Assembly: GCF_026626705.1 (NCBI RefSeq)
Contig: NZ_JAPNKC010000001.1
Span: 10,192,001-10,256,000 of the forward strand
DNA length: 64,000 nt
From: Pyxidicoccus sp. MSG2
Lineage (GTDB): Bacteria; Myxococcota; Myxococcia; Myxococcales; Myxococcaceae
Direction of reading: 5' to 3'
Position numbers and translations under genes: made by a program. Below are positions 51,873-59,984 of the stretch, piece by piece (the first letter of the stretch is position 1; every line of letters begins with the position of its first letter). The notes under the pieces were generated by a model that saw only the letters and a program-made list of their open reading frames with translations, searched no databases and was not told where the DNA came from.

Positions 51873-52498
51873 AGAAGCCGTTCGTGATTGTGACACTGCT
51901 GGCCCTGCTGGCCGGCTGTGTCACCACTCCGCCCACCGTCGGGCCGGCGGCGCCGGCGCTCGAGGACGAGCAGGCCGAGGAGGCCTACCAGACGATTCTG
52001 GCGAAGTACTCGGGCCGGCAAGAAATCTACAACGGTTTCGAAACGCGCGTCTTCGTGGGAGCCACCCTGCAGACGCTGGCCTTCCGCGAGGCGCGGGTGC
52101 GCCGCCGGGCGGCCTTCCAGGTGCTGCCGGCCAACAAGGTGGAGCAGCTCCTCGCGGAGGAGCGCGCCCAGGCCGAGCAGGTCCACGAGTTCTTCCTCGG
52201 CGTGCACCTCAATGACTACCGCTACGGCGGCTTCGACCTGAAGACCTCCATCTGGCGCCTCGCGCTGGTGACGCCCGCGGGCGAGGTGACACCCACGAGC
52301 ATCATCCGCGTGGGCCGGACGAACCTCGACACGCGCGCCTACTACCCGTACACGGACGTGTTCTGGGTGGGCTGGAAGCTGCAGTTCCCCACCACGCTGT
52401 CCAACGGCCAGCCCGTCATCCCTCCGGGGACGAAGCAGGTGACGCTGCGCATGGCCTCAGCGCTCGGGAAGGCCGAGATGACGGTGTCCGCGCAGTAG
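51869..52498 (+). CDS. Lipoprotein of unknown function
   Basis: The GTG at 51869 overlaps the pyrE stop. The 209-residue product has a textbook lipobox (LLALLAGC, Cys17), then TTPPTVGPAAPALEDEQAEEAY and a helical plus beta domain (FETRVFVGATLQTLAFREARVRR). No family is recognised. It ends 22 bp before a convergent minus-strand operon, with a palindrome in between. Confidence 0.8.
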   Translation: MKKPFVIVTLLALLAGCVTTPPTVGPAAPALEDEQAEEAYQTILAKYSGRQEIYNGFETRVFVGATLQTLAFREARVRRRAAFQVLPANKVEQLLAEERAQAEQVHEFFLGVHLNDYRYGGFDLKTSIWRLALVTPAGEVTPTSIIRVGRTNLDTRAYYPYTDVFWVGWKLQFPTTLSNGQPVIPPGTKQVTLRMASALGKAEMTVSAQ

Positions 52499-52505
52499 CG
52501 GCCGG

Positions 52506-52519
52506 GGCCCCGCGGGGCC
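52506..52519 (+). terminator. Palindrome between convergent transcripts
   Basis: GGCCCCGCGGGGCC is a perfect 14-base palindrome filling the gap between the lipoprotein stop (52498) and the LOG-gene stop (52520). Such GC palindromes can act as bidirectional hairpins, but no T tract is present on either side. Confidence 0.4.
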
Positions 52520-53113
52520 TCACGTCTGGGTGTTGCGCCGCAGCCACTTCTCCACGGGTGGCAGGGTGGGGCCGGCGAGCAGCCGGTCCACCACCACCTC
52601 GGGCAAGGCGCTCACCGCGAAGGGCAGGGCCTGCGCTTCCGGGACGAAGCCCTCCTGCGCCATGTGCCGGGCCATGGCCACCAGCGGCTGGAAGTAGCCG
52701 CGCGTGTCCAGGAGTCCCATGGGCTTGCGGTGCAGGCCGAGCTGCGCCCAGGTGACGATTTCGAAGAGCTCGTCCAGCGTGCCGAAGCCGCCGGGCAGGG
52801 CGACGAAGGCGTCCGAGCGCTCCGCCATCAGCGCCTTGCGCTCGTGCATGGAGCCCACCATGTGCAGCTCCGTGAGGCCCGGGTGTGCCAGCTCCTTCGG
52901 GCCCATGAAGCCGGGCAGCACGCCCACCACCTTGCCACCGGCGGACATCGCGCCGTCGGCCACCGCGCCCATGAGGCCCACGCTGGCCCCGCCATAGACG
53001 AGCGTCAGGCCGCGCCGGGCGAGCTCGGCGCCCATCCGGGTGGCGGACTCGACGTACTCGGGGCGCGTGCCGGGGCGCGAGCCGCAGAACACACAGACGC
53101 TCTTCACTTCCAT
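52520..53113 (-). CDS. LOG-family cytokinin riboside 5'-monophosphate phosphoribohydrolase-like protein
   Basis: The 197-residue product has the LOG fold: VCVFCGSRPGTRPEY at the N-terminus, GGASVGLMGAVADGAMSAGG, and the signature PGGFGTLDELFE at 107-118. Enzymes of the family hydrolyse nucleoside 5'-monophosphates to base and ribose phosphate. In bacteria the physiological substrate is often unknown. It starts one base after the rhomboid stop, in an operon with nadB. Confidence 0.93.
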   Translation of the reverse strand: MEVKSVCVFCGSRPGTRPEYVESATRMGAELARRGLTLVYGGASVGLMGAVADGAMSAGGKVVGVLPGFMGPKELAHPGLTELHMVGSMHERKALMAERSDAFVALPGGFGTLDELFEIVTWAQLGLHRKPMGLLDTRGYFQPLVAMARHMAQEGFVPEAQALPFAVSALPEVVVDRLLAGPTLPPVEKWLRRNTQT

Positions 53114-53114
53114 G

Positions 53115-53876
53115 TCACAGGCCCCCGCGCCGCTCGGGGTGCGCGGCGAAGAACGCCACCACGAGGCTGAGGAAGAGGAGGATGGGCAGGGCGCGCGCGT
53201 ACACCCGGTGCCCCATCCGCAGGGCCAGTCCGCACGGCAGCCCGAAGAGGAAGCCGCCCAGGTGCCCGGCCCAGCTCACGAAGGGCAGCAGGCTCAAGAC
53301 GGCCACCTGCGCCAGCCAGATGAACAGCTCCCGCCGGCCCTGTTGCGTGGAGATGGGGAGCATGGCGCCCGCCCACCCCAGAATCATCCCCGACGCGCCC
53401 ACCGTGGGGGTGTTGAAGTTGAACAGGAGCGAGAAGGTGGACGCGCCCAGCGCGCTGACGAGGGAGAGCCCCAGGAAGCGCAGGCTGCCGATGGCGCGCT
53501 CCAGCGTGAAGCCGAGCGTCACCACCACGGACATGTTGAAGACCAGGTGCAGCAGGCCGCCGTGCTCGAACACCGCTCCCAGCAGCCGCCAGTACTCACC
53601 GGCCTGGACCGCGGGCCCGTACAACCCCAGCGGAGGGAGCACGCCCACCCGCGCCCCGTTCACCACGATGTACCGGGACAGGGGGAGGAACTGCTCCGCC
53701 CCGAACAGCGCCACCGCGCACACGAGGAGCACCTGGCTCACCCACGGCCGGGGCAGGGGACCGGTGGGAGGAGGGGGCGCGCCCGGGGGCCCACCCTCGG
53801 GAGGTGGAGCCCCATCCCCACCGCCAGGGCCAGGGGGGAGCGAGTCGAGCATGCTGCCGCGCTGGGGGGACGCCAT
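53115..53876 (-). CDS. Rhomboid intramembrane serine protease
   Basis: The 253-residue protein has a Pro-rich cytoplasmic N-terminus of about 45 residues, then about six hydrophobic helices. The catalytic dyad is visible: Ser162 in GASGM and His205 in WAGHLGGF. The supporting motif HGGLLHLVFNM (105-115) holds the oxyanion residues. Rhomboids cleave membrane-spanning substrates within the bilayer. It lies between nadB (six bases upstream) and the LOG gene (one base downstream). Confidence 0.92.
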   Translation of the reverse strand: MASPQRGSMLDSLPPGPGGGDGAPPPEGGPPGAPPPPTGPLPRPWVSQVLLVCAVALFGAEQFLPLSRYIVVNGARVGVLPPLGLYGPAVQAGEYWRLLGAVFEHGGLLHLVFNMSVVVTLGFTLERAIGSLRFLGLSLVSALGASTFSLLFNFNTPTVGASGMILGWAGAMLPISTQQGRRELFIWLAQVAVLSLLPFVSWAGHLGGFLFGLPCGLALRMGHRVYARALPILLFLSLVVAFFAAHPERRGGL

Positions 53877-53882
53877 GACGGC

Positions 53883-55472
53883 TCACAGCTCCCGGGAGAG
53901 CACGGTGTCGCGCAGCCAGTGGTGGTCGTCGGTGTGCGGGTAGTCGAGCGTGAAGTGCAGGCCGCGGCTCTCCTTGCGGCGGCTGGCGCAGTCGACGATG
54001 AGGTAGGCCACCTCGGCGATGTTGCGCAGCTCGATGACGTCGCGAGTCACCTTGAAGTGCCAGTAGTAGTCGCGAATCTCCTCGCGCAGCAATTCCAGCC
54101 GGCGCCGCGCGCGCATCAGCCGCTTGTCCGTGCGGACGATGCCCACGTAGTTCCACATCAGCCGGCGAATCTCGTCCCAGTTGTGGGTGACGACGACGCT
54201 CTCGTCCGACTCCACCGCGCTGCCTGCGTCCCAGGCCGGCGGGTCCTCGGTGCGGGCGGGCAGGTCGGCCATTTCCTCGAAGGCCACCCTCACCGCGCGG
54301 TGGCCGAACACCAGCCCCTCCAGCAGCGAGTTGGACGCGAGCCGGTTGGCGCCGTGCAGGCCGGTGCAGGCCACCTCGCCGATGGCGTAGAGCCCCGGCA
54401 CGCTGGTGCGCCCGTCCAGATCCGTCACCACGCCGCCGCACTGGTAGTGGGCCGCGGGCACCACGGGGATGGGCTGCACGGCCATGTCGATGTTGAAGGC
54501 CTTGCAGGTGGCGTAGATGTTGGGGAAGCGCTCGGTGAGGAAGGCGCGGCCCAGGTGCGTCATGTCCAGGTAGACGCACTCGTCGCCGGTGCGCTTCATC
54601 TCCGCGTCGATGGCGCGCGCCACCACGTCGCGCGGGGCGAGCGCGCCCATGGTGTGGTAGCGCTCCATGAAGGTGGCGCCGCCCTTGAGGCGCAGCTTGC
54701 CGCCCTCGCCGCGCAGCGCCTCGCTGATGAGGAAGCTCTTGGCCTCAGGGTGGTACAGGCAGGTGGGGTGGAACTGGTAGAACTCCATGTTCGCCACCCG
54801 GGCGCCCGCCCGGTACGCCATGGCCACGCCGTCGCCCGTGGCCACGTCCGGGTTGGACGTGTACAGGTACACCTTGCCCGCGCCGCCGGTGGCCAGCACC
54901 GTCACCTTCGCCAGGAAGCGCTCGATGCTGCCGTTCTCCAGGAGCGCATACGCGCCCAGACACCGGTGGGCGCTGGGGTTGGGCATGCGCCGGTCCAGGA
55001 TGAGGTCGATGGCGGCCGTGTGCGGGAAGAAGGCGATGTTGGGCGCCTCGTCACACGCGGCGAGCAGCGCGCGCTGCACCTCGCGGCCGGTGATGTCCCC
55101 CGAGTGGATGATGCGGCGGGCGGAGTGGCCACCCTCGCGCGTGAGGTCGAACTCGCCGGAGACGTGCTTGTTGAAGTCCGCGCCCAGCTGCACCAGCTCG
55201 CGCACGCGCTCGGGGCCTTCCTTCACCGTGACTTCCACCGCGTCCCGGTGGCACAGGCCCGCGCCGGCCACGAGGGTGTCCTCGATGTGGGCGTCGAAGC
55301 TGTCGGTGGGGGCCAGCACGCTGGCGATGCCCCCCTGGGCGTAGGCGGTGTTGCTCTCGCCGCGCTCCCGCTTCGTGATGACGGCCACCGTGCCATGCCG
55401 GGCCGCCTGGAGGGCGAACGAGAGGCCCGCCACGCCGCTCCCGAGGACGAGAAAGTCGAACCGATGGGGCAT
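53883..55472 (-). CDS. nadB: L-aspartate oxidase
   Basis: The 529-residue flavoprotein has an FAD-binding GSGVAGLSFA near residue 11, SNTAYAQGGIA, HRDAVEVTVKEGPERV and the fumarate-reductase-like active region HFHPTC-type stretch (FYQFHPTCLYHPEAK). It oxidises aspartate to iminoaspartate in NAD synthesis. The start at 55472 is consistent with homologues. nadA and nadC are not in the window. It heads a three-gene minus-strand operon with a rhomboid protease and a LOG-family gene, and is divergent from the lytic transglycosylase gene. Confidence 0.95.
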   Translation of the reverse strand: MPHRFDFLVLGSGVAGLSFALQAARHGTVAVITKRERGESNTAYAQGGIASVLAPTDSFDAHIEDTLVAGAGLCHRDAVEVTVKEGPERVRELVQLGADFNKHVSGEFDLTREGGHSARRIIHSGDITGREVQRALLAACDEAPNIAFFPHTAAIDLILDRRMPNPSAHRCLGAYALLENGSIERFLAKVTVLATGGAGKVYLYTSNPDVATGDGVAMAYRAGARVANMEFYQFHPTCLYHPEAKSFLISEALRGEGGKLRLKGGATFMERYHTMGALAPRDVVARAIDAEMKRTGDECVYLDMTHLGRAFLTERFPNIYATCKAFNIDMAVQPIPVVPAAHYQCGGVVTDLDGRTSVPGLYAIGEVACTGLHGANRLASNSLLEGLVFGHRAVRVAFEEMADLPARTEDPPAWDAGSAVESDESVVVTHNWDEIRRLMWNYVGIVRTDKRLMRARRRLELLREEIRDYYWHFKVTRDVIELRNIAEVAYLIVDCASRRKESRGLHFTLDYPHTDDHHWLRDTVLSREL

Positions 55473-55561
55473 GGTGGACAGCCTTAACGACTGTAAGTGC
55501 TGGAAACAAGGCGTTTTCTTGAGGACTTTCCTGCGCTTGTCTAAGGTTGAGGGCTGCCGAT

Positions 55562-56251
55562 ATGCGTGCCCTTTCCGCGCTCCTCGCCACCGCCCTGCTT
55601 GCCCTGCCGCTGACGGCGGGGGCGTCCGAGTCCATCTACCGCTACGTCGAGAAGGACGGGACCATCGTCTATACGAATGTCCCGCCCGCTGGCGCCAAGA
55701 AGGCGAAGCAGCTCAAGGGCTCCTTCACGCCCGCGCCGACGAAGAGCGCGCCGGTGGTGGGGCGCAGGAAGACGCCGCCGGAGTTGGATCCGCACATCGT
55801 GGCGGCGGCGCTGCGCTACCGCATCCCCACGGCGCTGGTGCGCGCCATCATGCACACCGAGAGCAACTTCAATCCGAACGCGCTGAGCAACAAGGGCGCC
55901 AGCGGACTGATGCAGCTGATGCCGGCCACCGCGTCGGACATGTACGTGAAGGACATCTTCAACGAGCGCGACAACATCGAGGGCGGGGTGCGCTACCTGC
56001 GCGTGCTCGCCAACCAGTTCGACGGCGACATGGTGAAGATGATTGCGGCGTACAACGCCGGCCCCGAGGCGGTGAAGCGCTACGGTGGCAAGGTGCCTCC
56101 CTACGAAGAGACGCAGGGGTACGTGCGCAAGGTGCTCCAGCTCTACTTCCACTACAAGGAGCGCGAGCGGACCGACGAGAGCGGCCCCCGCGAGCCCACA
56201 TCCCAGAATGACGACGCGCGCGAAGGGGCGGGGGGAGACGAGCCCCGCTGA
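55562..56251 (+). CDS. Lytic transglycosylase with DUF4124 domain
   Basis: With the ATG at 55562 (GAGGG at seven bases) the product has 229 residues with a signal peptide (LLATALLALPLTAGA). A DUF4124-like segment follows (ESIYRYVEKDGTIVYTNVPP), then an SLT domain with MHTESNFNPNALSNKGASGL, in which Glu is catalytic, LMQLMPATA and AYNAGP. It cleaves peptidoglycan glycan strands in the periplasm. The C-terminus is an Asp/Gly/Arg-rich tail overlapping the start of the next gene by 44 bases. Confidence 0.93.
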   Translation: MRALSALLATALLALPLTAGASESIYRYVEKDGTIVYTNVPPAGAKKAKQLKGSFTPAPTKSAPVVGRRKTPPELDPHIVAAALRYRIPTALVRAIMHTESNFNPNALSNKGASGLMQLMPATASDMYVKDIFNERDNIEGGVRYLRVLANQFDGDMVKMIAAYNAGPEAVKRYGGKVPPYEETQGYVRKVLQLYFHYKERERTDESGPREPTSQNDDAREGAGGDEPR

Positions 56252-58055
56252 CGACGAGTTCCTCCAACAGCTCTACCGCGGTGGCGAGCTGCTGGCCGCC
56301 GGGAAGGTCATCGAGGCGAAGGAGTTCCTGGAGCGCGCCCACCAGCTCCAACCCCGCCAGGAGAAGGCGCAGAACCTGTTGGGCCTCTGCTACTTCAAGC
56401 TCGGCATGTTCGACCGGGCGGCGGAGCTGTACGAGATGCTCGTGCGCGACAACCCGGTGGACCCGACACTGCGGGTCAACCTGGGCCTCGTGTACCTGAA
56501 GACGAGCGCGCTCCAGCGCGCCGCGCGCGAGTTCGAGACAGCCACCGACCTGGCCCCCGAGCACCAGAAGGCGCAGAACTACCTGGGCCTGACGCTCGCG
56601 CAGATGGGCGAGTACGGCCGCGCGCGCGAGCACTTCCTCCTGGCGGGCAGCGACGCCATGGCGGAGAAGATGAGCCGCGCGATTGCCGGCGAGGGCTACT
56701 CCCGGCCCTCGCCCGCGCCCGTGCAGCCCGCGAGGGCCCGCGGCATCGCCGAGCTGGAAGGCGGCGAGCCGGTGGCCGCGCCCGCTCCGGCCCCCGCGGA
56801 GCCTCCCCGCGCGCAGCCCCGCTCCGGCGGGCTGACGGAAGGGGACTGGGGCTCGCAGCTCGACGCGGGCGCGAAGCCCGTGTCCAGCGCCGCCGCGCTG
56901 GCCGCCGCGGCAAGGCAGGAGCCGGAAGAGGAGGAGATCCGCCTCGCGGAGGATGAAGGGCCCAGCGCCCTGTCGCCGTCGGGTGGGGAGGAGCTGCCGG
57001 TCCTCACCGCCACGCCCGAGGACGCGGAGGAGCTGGCCATGGAGGCGCAGCACCAGCCTCCGCCCACGCAGTCCCCGGAATCGGAGTTCGAGGAGACCTC
57101 CGCCGCGCTCGCCGCCAGCGTGCCGCTCACCCCGGTGCCGCTGACGAAGCTGCAGCTCGCGCGCGCCGTGGCGAAGCCCGGCGGCATGGTTCCCAGGACG
57201 GCGGGCCCGGGCCCGGCCGCCCCCTCGGGCCGCACGGATGCGGCCCCAGACGCCGTGACTCCCACTGCGGCCACGCAGCGCGGCGGTGCCACTCCGGCCG
57301 CGCCGGCCACTGCCACCCCGAGCTTCGACGCCGCCACCTCTGCGCAGGCTGGCGCCCCCTCCACCGGAGCGCCCTCCACGCCGCACGGGGCCGAGGCGCT
57401 CTCAGGCGCCGCCGTGCCCCCGCTGGCCGAGCTGGCGCCCGCCGTGGCGCTGGCGGGCGCGGACGCGGCGCACCCGTTCATGCTGGGCGAGGGGAGCTTC
57501 TCGGTGGCGGTGGATGGGGAGCTGCTCACGCGGCTGGACGGGCTGGTGGCCTTCAGCGGTCAGCTCGCCTTCCAGCCGGAGATGAAGCGCTTCCGGGGCC
57601 GCGCCACGGACAAGTCCTTCGGCGAGGGCCCGGCGCGGATGGTGCGCGCCCGGGGCAAGGGCGTGCTCTACGTGGAGCCCTCCGAGAAGCGCACCTTCCT
57701 CGCGGTGGACCTGGGCGACGAGTCCGCCTACTTCCGCGACGAGTGCATCTTCGCCTTCGAGGAGCCGGTGATGTTCGAGAACGGACGTGTGCCGTCGGAC
57801 ATCGCCCCGGACCTGGACCTGGTGCACCTGCGCGGGCAGGGCCGGGTGCTCTTGAGCCTGCCCGGGCCGCTGCGCTCGGTGCCGGTGGCGCTGGACGGCG
57901 CGGTGACGGTGCCGCTGACGCACCTGGTGGGCTGGCAGGGCAACCTCACGCCCCGCGTCGTGCCCCTGCTCAAGTCCCCCACGGGTGAGGTGCTCCGGAC
58001 AGCGGTGGAGTTGGGCGGTGAAGGTTTTGCCCTCATCGCCCTCGGTGTCCGCTAG
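56208..58055 (+). CDS. TPR protein with AIM24-like C-terminal domain
   Basis: With the ATG at 56208, inside the end of the transglycosylase gene, the product has about 615 residues. The first 155 residues are TPR-like (AKEFLERAHQLQPRQEKAQN, LGMFDRAAELYEMLVRDNP). Some 250 residues of Ala/Pro/Glu-rich linker follow, then a beta-rich domain (GEGSFSVAVDGELLTRLDG, GLVAFSGQLAFQ, MFENGRVPSDIA) that resembles the AIM24 family. The AIM24 call is by eye. The function is unknown; the layout suggests a cytoplasmic scaffold. The start is uncertain because no strong ribosome site precedes it. Confidence 0.82.
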   Translation: MTTRAKGRGETSPADDEFLQQLYRGGELLAAGKVIEAKEFLERAHQLQPRQEKAQNLLGLCYFKLGMFDRAAELYEMLVRDNPVDPTLRVNLGLVYLKTSALQRAAREFETATDLAPEHQKAQNYLGLTLAQMGEYGRAREHFLLAGSDAMAEKMSRAIAGEGYSRPSPAPVQPARARGIAELEGGEPVAAPAPAPAEPPRAQPRSGGLTEGDWGSQLDAGAKPVSSAAALAAAARQEPEEEEIRLAEDEGPSALSPSGGEELPVLTATPEDAEELAMEAQHQPPPTQSPESEFEETSAALAASVPLTPVPLTKLQLARAVAKPGGMVPRTAGPGPAAPSGRTDAAPDAVTPTAATQRGGATPAAPATATPSFDAATSAQAGAPSTGAPSTPHGAEALSGAAVPPLAELAPAVALAGADAAHPFMLGEGSFSVAVDGELLTRLDGLVAFSGQLAFQPEMKRFRGRATDKSFGEGPARMVRARGKGVLYVEPSEKRTFLAVDLGDESAYFRDECIFAFEEPVMFENGRVPSDIAPDLDLVHLRGQGRVLLSLPGPLRSVPVALDGAVTVPLTHLVGWQGNLTPRVVPLLKSPTGEVLRTAVELGGEGFALIALGVR

Positions 58056-58067
58056 AAGGTGCGTGCC

Positions 58068-58757
58068 ATGGCCTCGGACCGAGCGACCCGGAAGAAGCTG
58101 AAGCGCGAGGAGCGGGCGCGCCGCCGCGCGGAGCGCCAGCCCAGCGTGCTGGTGCAGGAGTTCTGGAACCTCCCCAACATGCTCACGCTGGGGCGCATCC
58201 TCCTCATCCCGCTCTTCGTCTGGCTCACCTACGACGCGGACCCCCTCAACTCGCTGTGGGCGGGGCTCGTCTTCGCCGTGGCCTCCATCACCGACGTGAT
58301 TGACGGCTACCTGGCGCGCAAGTGGAACCTCATCACCGTCGTCGGCAAGTTCATGGACCCGCTCGCCGACAAGCTCATCGCCATGGCCGCCCTGGTGATG
58401 ATGGTGCGGCTGGGCCGCATCGCCGCGTGGGTCGTCATCGTCCTGCTCGCGCGCGAGCTCATCGTCAGTGGCCTGCGCACCATCGCCGCCAGCGAGGGCA
58501 TGGTCATCGCCGCCGGCCAGGAGGGGAAGTGGAAGACGTCCCTCCAGCTCGTGGGCATCATTTCACTCTGCGTTCACTACGTTCACCCGCTGCGGATTGG
58601 CGCCACCGACGTCCCCGTGGACTACAACCTCGTGGGCAAGGTGCTCGTCTACCTCTCGGGTGCCTTCTCGGTGTGGAGCGCCGTCGTCTACTTCCGTGCG
58701 TTCCTCGCCATGCTCGCGAAGCGTGGAGGCGAGCCCACGGGTGCGAAAAGTGTTTGA
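58068..58757 (+). CDS. pgsA: CDP-diacylglycerol-glycerol-3-phosphate 3-phosphatidyltransferase
   Basis: The 229-residue protein has the CDP-alcohol phosphotransferase motif DVIDGYLARKWNLITVVGKF followed by MDPLADK, with all the acidic residues of D(x)2DG(x)2AR(x)8G(x)3D(x)3D. About five hydrophobic helices are present, and a basic N-terminus (RKKLKREERARRRAE). It makes phosphatidylglycerol phosphate. ATG 58068 with AAGG at eight bases is preferred over GTG 58059. The tRNA promoter's -35 overlaps its stop codon. Confidence 0.94.
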   Translation: MASDRATRKKLKREERARRRAERQPSVLVQEFWNLPNMLTLGRILLIPLFVWLTYDADPLNSLWAGLVFAVASITDVIDGYLARKWNLITVVGKFMDPLADKLIAMAALVMMVRLGRIAAWVVIVLLARELIVSGLRTIAASEGMVIAAGQEGKWKTSLQLVGIISLCVHYVHPLRIGATDVPVDYNLVGKVLVYLSGAFSVWSAVVYFRAFLAMLAKRGGEPTGAKSV

Positions 58758-58782
58758 CGGGGCAGACCCGGCTTTGTATACC
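58754..58782 (+). promoter_or_regulatory. Promoter of the tRNA-Gly pair
   Basis: TTGACG at 58754-58759 and TATACC at 58777-58782 are separated by exactly 17 bp, matching sigma-70 at five and four of six positions. The -35 overlaps the pgsA TGA (58755-58757). A C-rich stretch follows the -10, as in promoters of stable RNAs under stringent control. Transcription would begin about 55 bases before the first tRNA. Confidence 0.7.
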
Positions 58783-58790
58783 CCCCTTCG

Positions 58791-58821
58791 CTTTTGGCCT
58801 GCCGCACCCACCGGCCAGAAG
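58791..58821 (+). other. Leader hairpin of the tRNA transcript
   Basis: CTTTTGGCC at 58791-58799 pairs with GGCCAGAAG at 58813-58821, with one G-T wobble and a 13-base loop. It would sit near the 5' end of the precursor and may guide processing. Confidence 0.4.
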
Positions 58822-58845
58822 TCAGCAGGAAGCAAGTTCAAAAAC

Positions 58846-58920
58846 GCGGGAATAGCTCAGCGGTAGAGCATCGCCTTGCCAAGGCGAGGGTCGAGGGTTC
58901 AAATCCCTTTTCCCGCTCCA
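58846..58920 (+). tRNA. tRNA-Gly (GCC), copy 1
   Basis: A 75-base cloverleaf with acceptor GCGGGAA/TTCCCGC, D arm, anticodon stem TCGCC/GGCGA with loop TTGCCAA (anticodon GCC), T loop GGTTCAAAT and encoded CCA. Identical to copy 2. Spacing between the two genes is 15 bases. Confidence 0.97.
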
Positions 58921-58935
58921 ATTGAACTTCCTGAT

Positions 58936-59010
58936 GCGGGAATAGCTCAGCGGTAGAGCATCGCCTTGCCAAGGCGAGGGTCGAGGGTTCAAATCCCTTT
59001 TCCCGCTCCA
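58936..59010 (+). tRNA. tRNA-Gly (GCC), copy 2
   Basis: An exact duplicate of the preceding tRNA gene (75 bases, anticodon GCC, encoded CCA). It is followed by a strong terminator, so the two tRNAs form a complete transcription unit. Confidence 0.97.
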
Positions 59011-59015
59011 AAACG

Positions 59016-59048
59016 AAAAGGCCCTCTGGGAAACCAGGGGGCCTTTTT
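59016..59048 (+). terminator. Rho-independent terminator of the tRNA unit
   Basis: AAAAGGCCCTCTGG (59016-59029) pairs with CCAGGGGGCCTTTT (59034-59047) through a short GAAA loop with one wobble. The stem is followed immediately by T and G/T-rich bases. It is the clearest intrinsic terminator in the window. Confidence 0.93.
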
Positions 59049-59204
59049 GTTTTCAGGCCCCAGCACTCCACCCTGGCGGGCCATGTTCCGACGTCCTTGC
59101 GCCTGCAACGGTGACAGCGTGCAGCCAGCCAGGCCAGCGGTGGGACGCGCCACCGGCCCGTATCCTCGCTTCATGCGGCCGGCTTGCTGTATGGATACGC
59201 CCGC

Positions 59205-59984
59205 ATGCTTCGCAACCTGCGTGAGCTCTACCAGTATCGGGGGCTCCTGCTCAGCCTGACTCAGCGGGAGCTGAAGGCCCGGTACCGCAACTCGGTGCTC
59301 GGCTTCCTGTGGACGTTCCTCAACCCGACGCTGCAGATGGGGGTCTACTCGCTCCTCTTCTCCGTCTACATGCGGCAGAAGATCGAGAGCTACACGTACT
59401 TCGTCTTCGTCGGGCTCCTGCCGTGGCTGTGGTTCTCCACGTCGCTGGGCGGCGGCGCCAGCGCCATCAGTGACCGGAGGGATTTGCTCACCAAGGTGCG
59501 CTTCCCGGCCCAGGTGTTGCCGGCGACGGTGGTGGCCACCAACCTGGTCAACTACGTGCTGTCCCTGCCGCTGATGCTCGCCCTGGGCCTCATCCAGGGG
59601 CACTACCCCAGCTGGCACGTCGTCGTGTTCCCGCTGGTGATGCTGACGCAGCTGTGCGTGACGATGGCGCTCGTCTACCTCGTCTCCGCGCTCAACGTGA
59701 CGTTCCGCGACCTGCAGCAGATCATCGCGAACCTCCTGACGATGTGGTTCTTCGTCACGCCGGTGTTCTACCGGGTGGACAGCCTGCCCGATTCAGTTCA
59801 GCACCTGCTGGTGGTGCTCAACCCCATGGCCGTCATGGTGACGTCGTACCAGGCCATCTTCTACGAGCACCGGCTGCCCGACCCCGGGCCGCTGGCGGCG
59901 TGGATGACCATCTCCCTGGCGCTGCTCTGGGTCGCCTCTGGCATCTTCGAGCGGAGGCGCGAGGAGTTCGCGGAGTTCGTATGA
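59205..59984 (+). CDS. wzm: O-antigen ABC transporter permease Wzm
   Basis: The 259-residue protein has six hydrophobic helices and the ABC-2 exporter pattern (LTQRELKARYRNSVLGFLWTF near the N-terminus; LNPMAVMVTSYQAIFY near the end). This is typical of Wzm/RfbA permeases. With Wzt it exports lipid-linked O-antigen across the inner membrane. ATG 59205 has GGA nine bases upstream; an in-frame TTG at 59184 would add seven residues. M. xanthus has the same wzm-wzt pair, required for normal motility and development. Confidence 0.93.
   Translation: MLRNLRELYQYRGLLLSLTQRELKARYRNSVLGFLWTFLNPTLQMGVYSLLFSVYMRQKIESYTYFVFVGLLPWLWFSTSLGGGASAISDRRDLLTKVRFPAQVLPATVVATNLVNYVLSLPLMLALGLIQGHYPSWHVVVFPLVMLTQLCVTMALVYLVSALNVTFRDLQQIIANLLTMWFFVTPVFYRVDSLPDSVQHLLVVLNPMAVMVTSYQAIFYEHRLPDPGPLAAWMTISLALLWVASGIFERRREEFAEFV

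Noticed and set aside
58846..59010. tRNA pair as a phage or island attachment site
   Set aside because: The two copies are complete and adjacent, no integrase is nearby and flanking genes are housekeeping.
59049..59204. Promoter of wzm
   Set aside because: No pair of -35/-10 hexamers at acceptable spacing was found; transcription may start from an atypical site.
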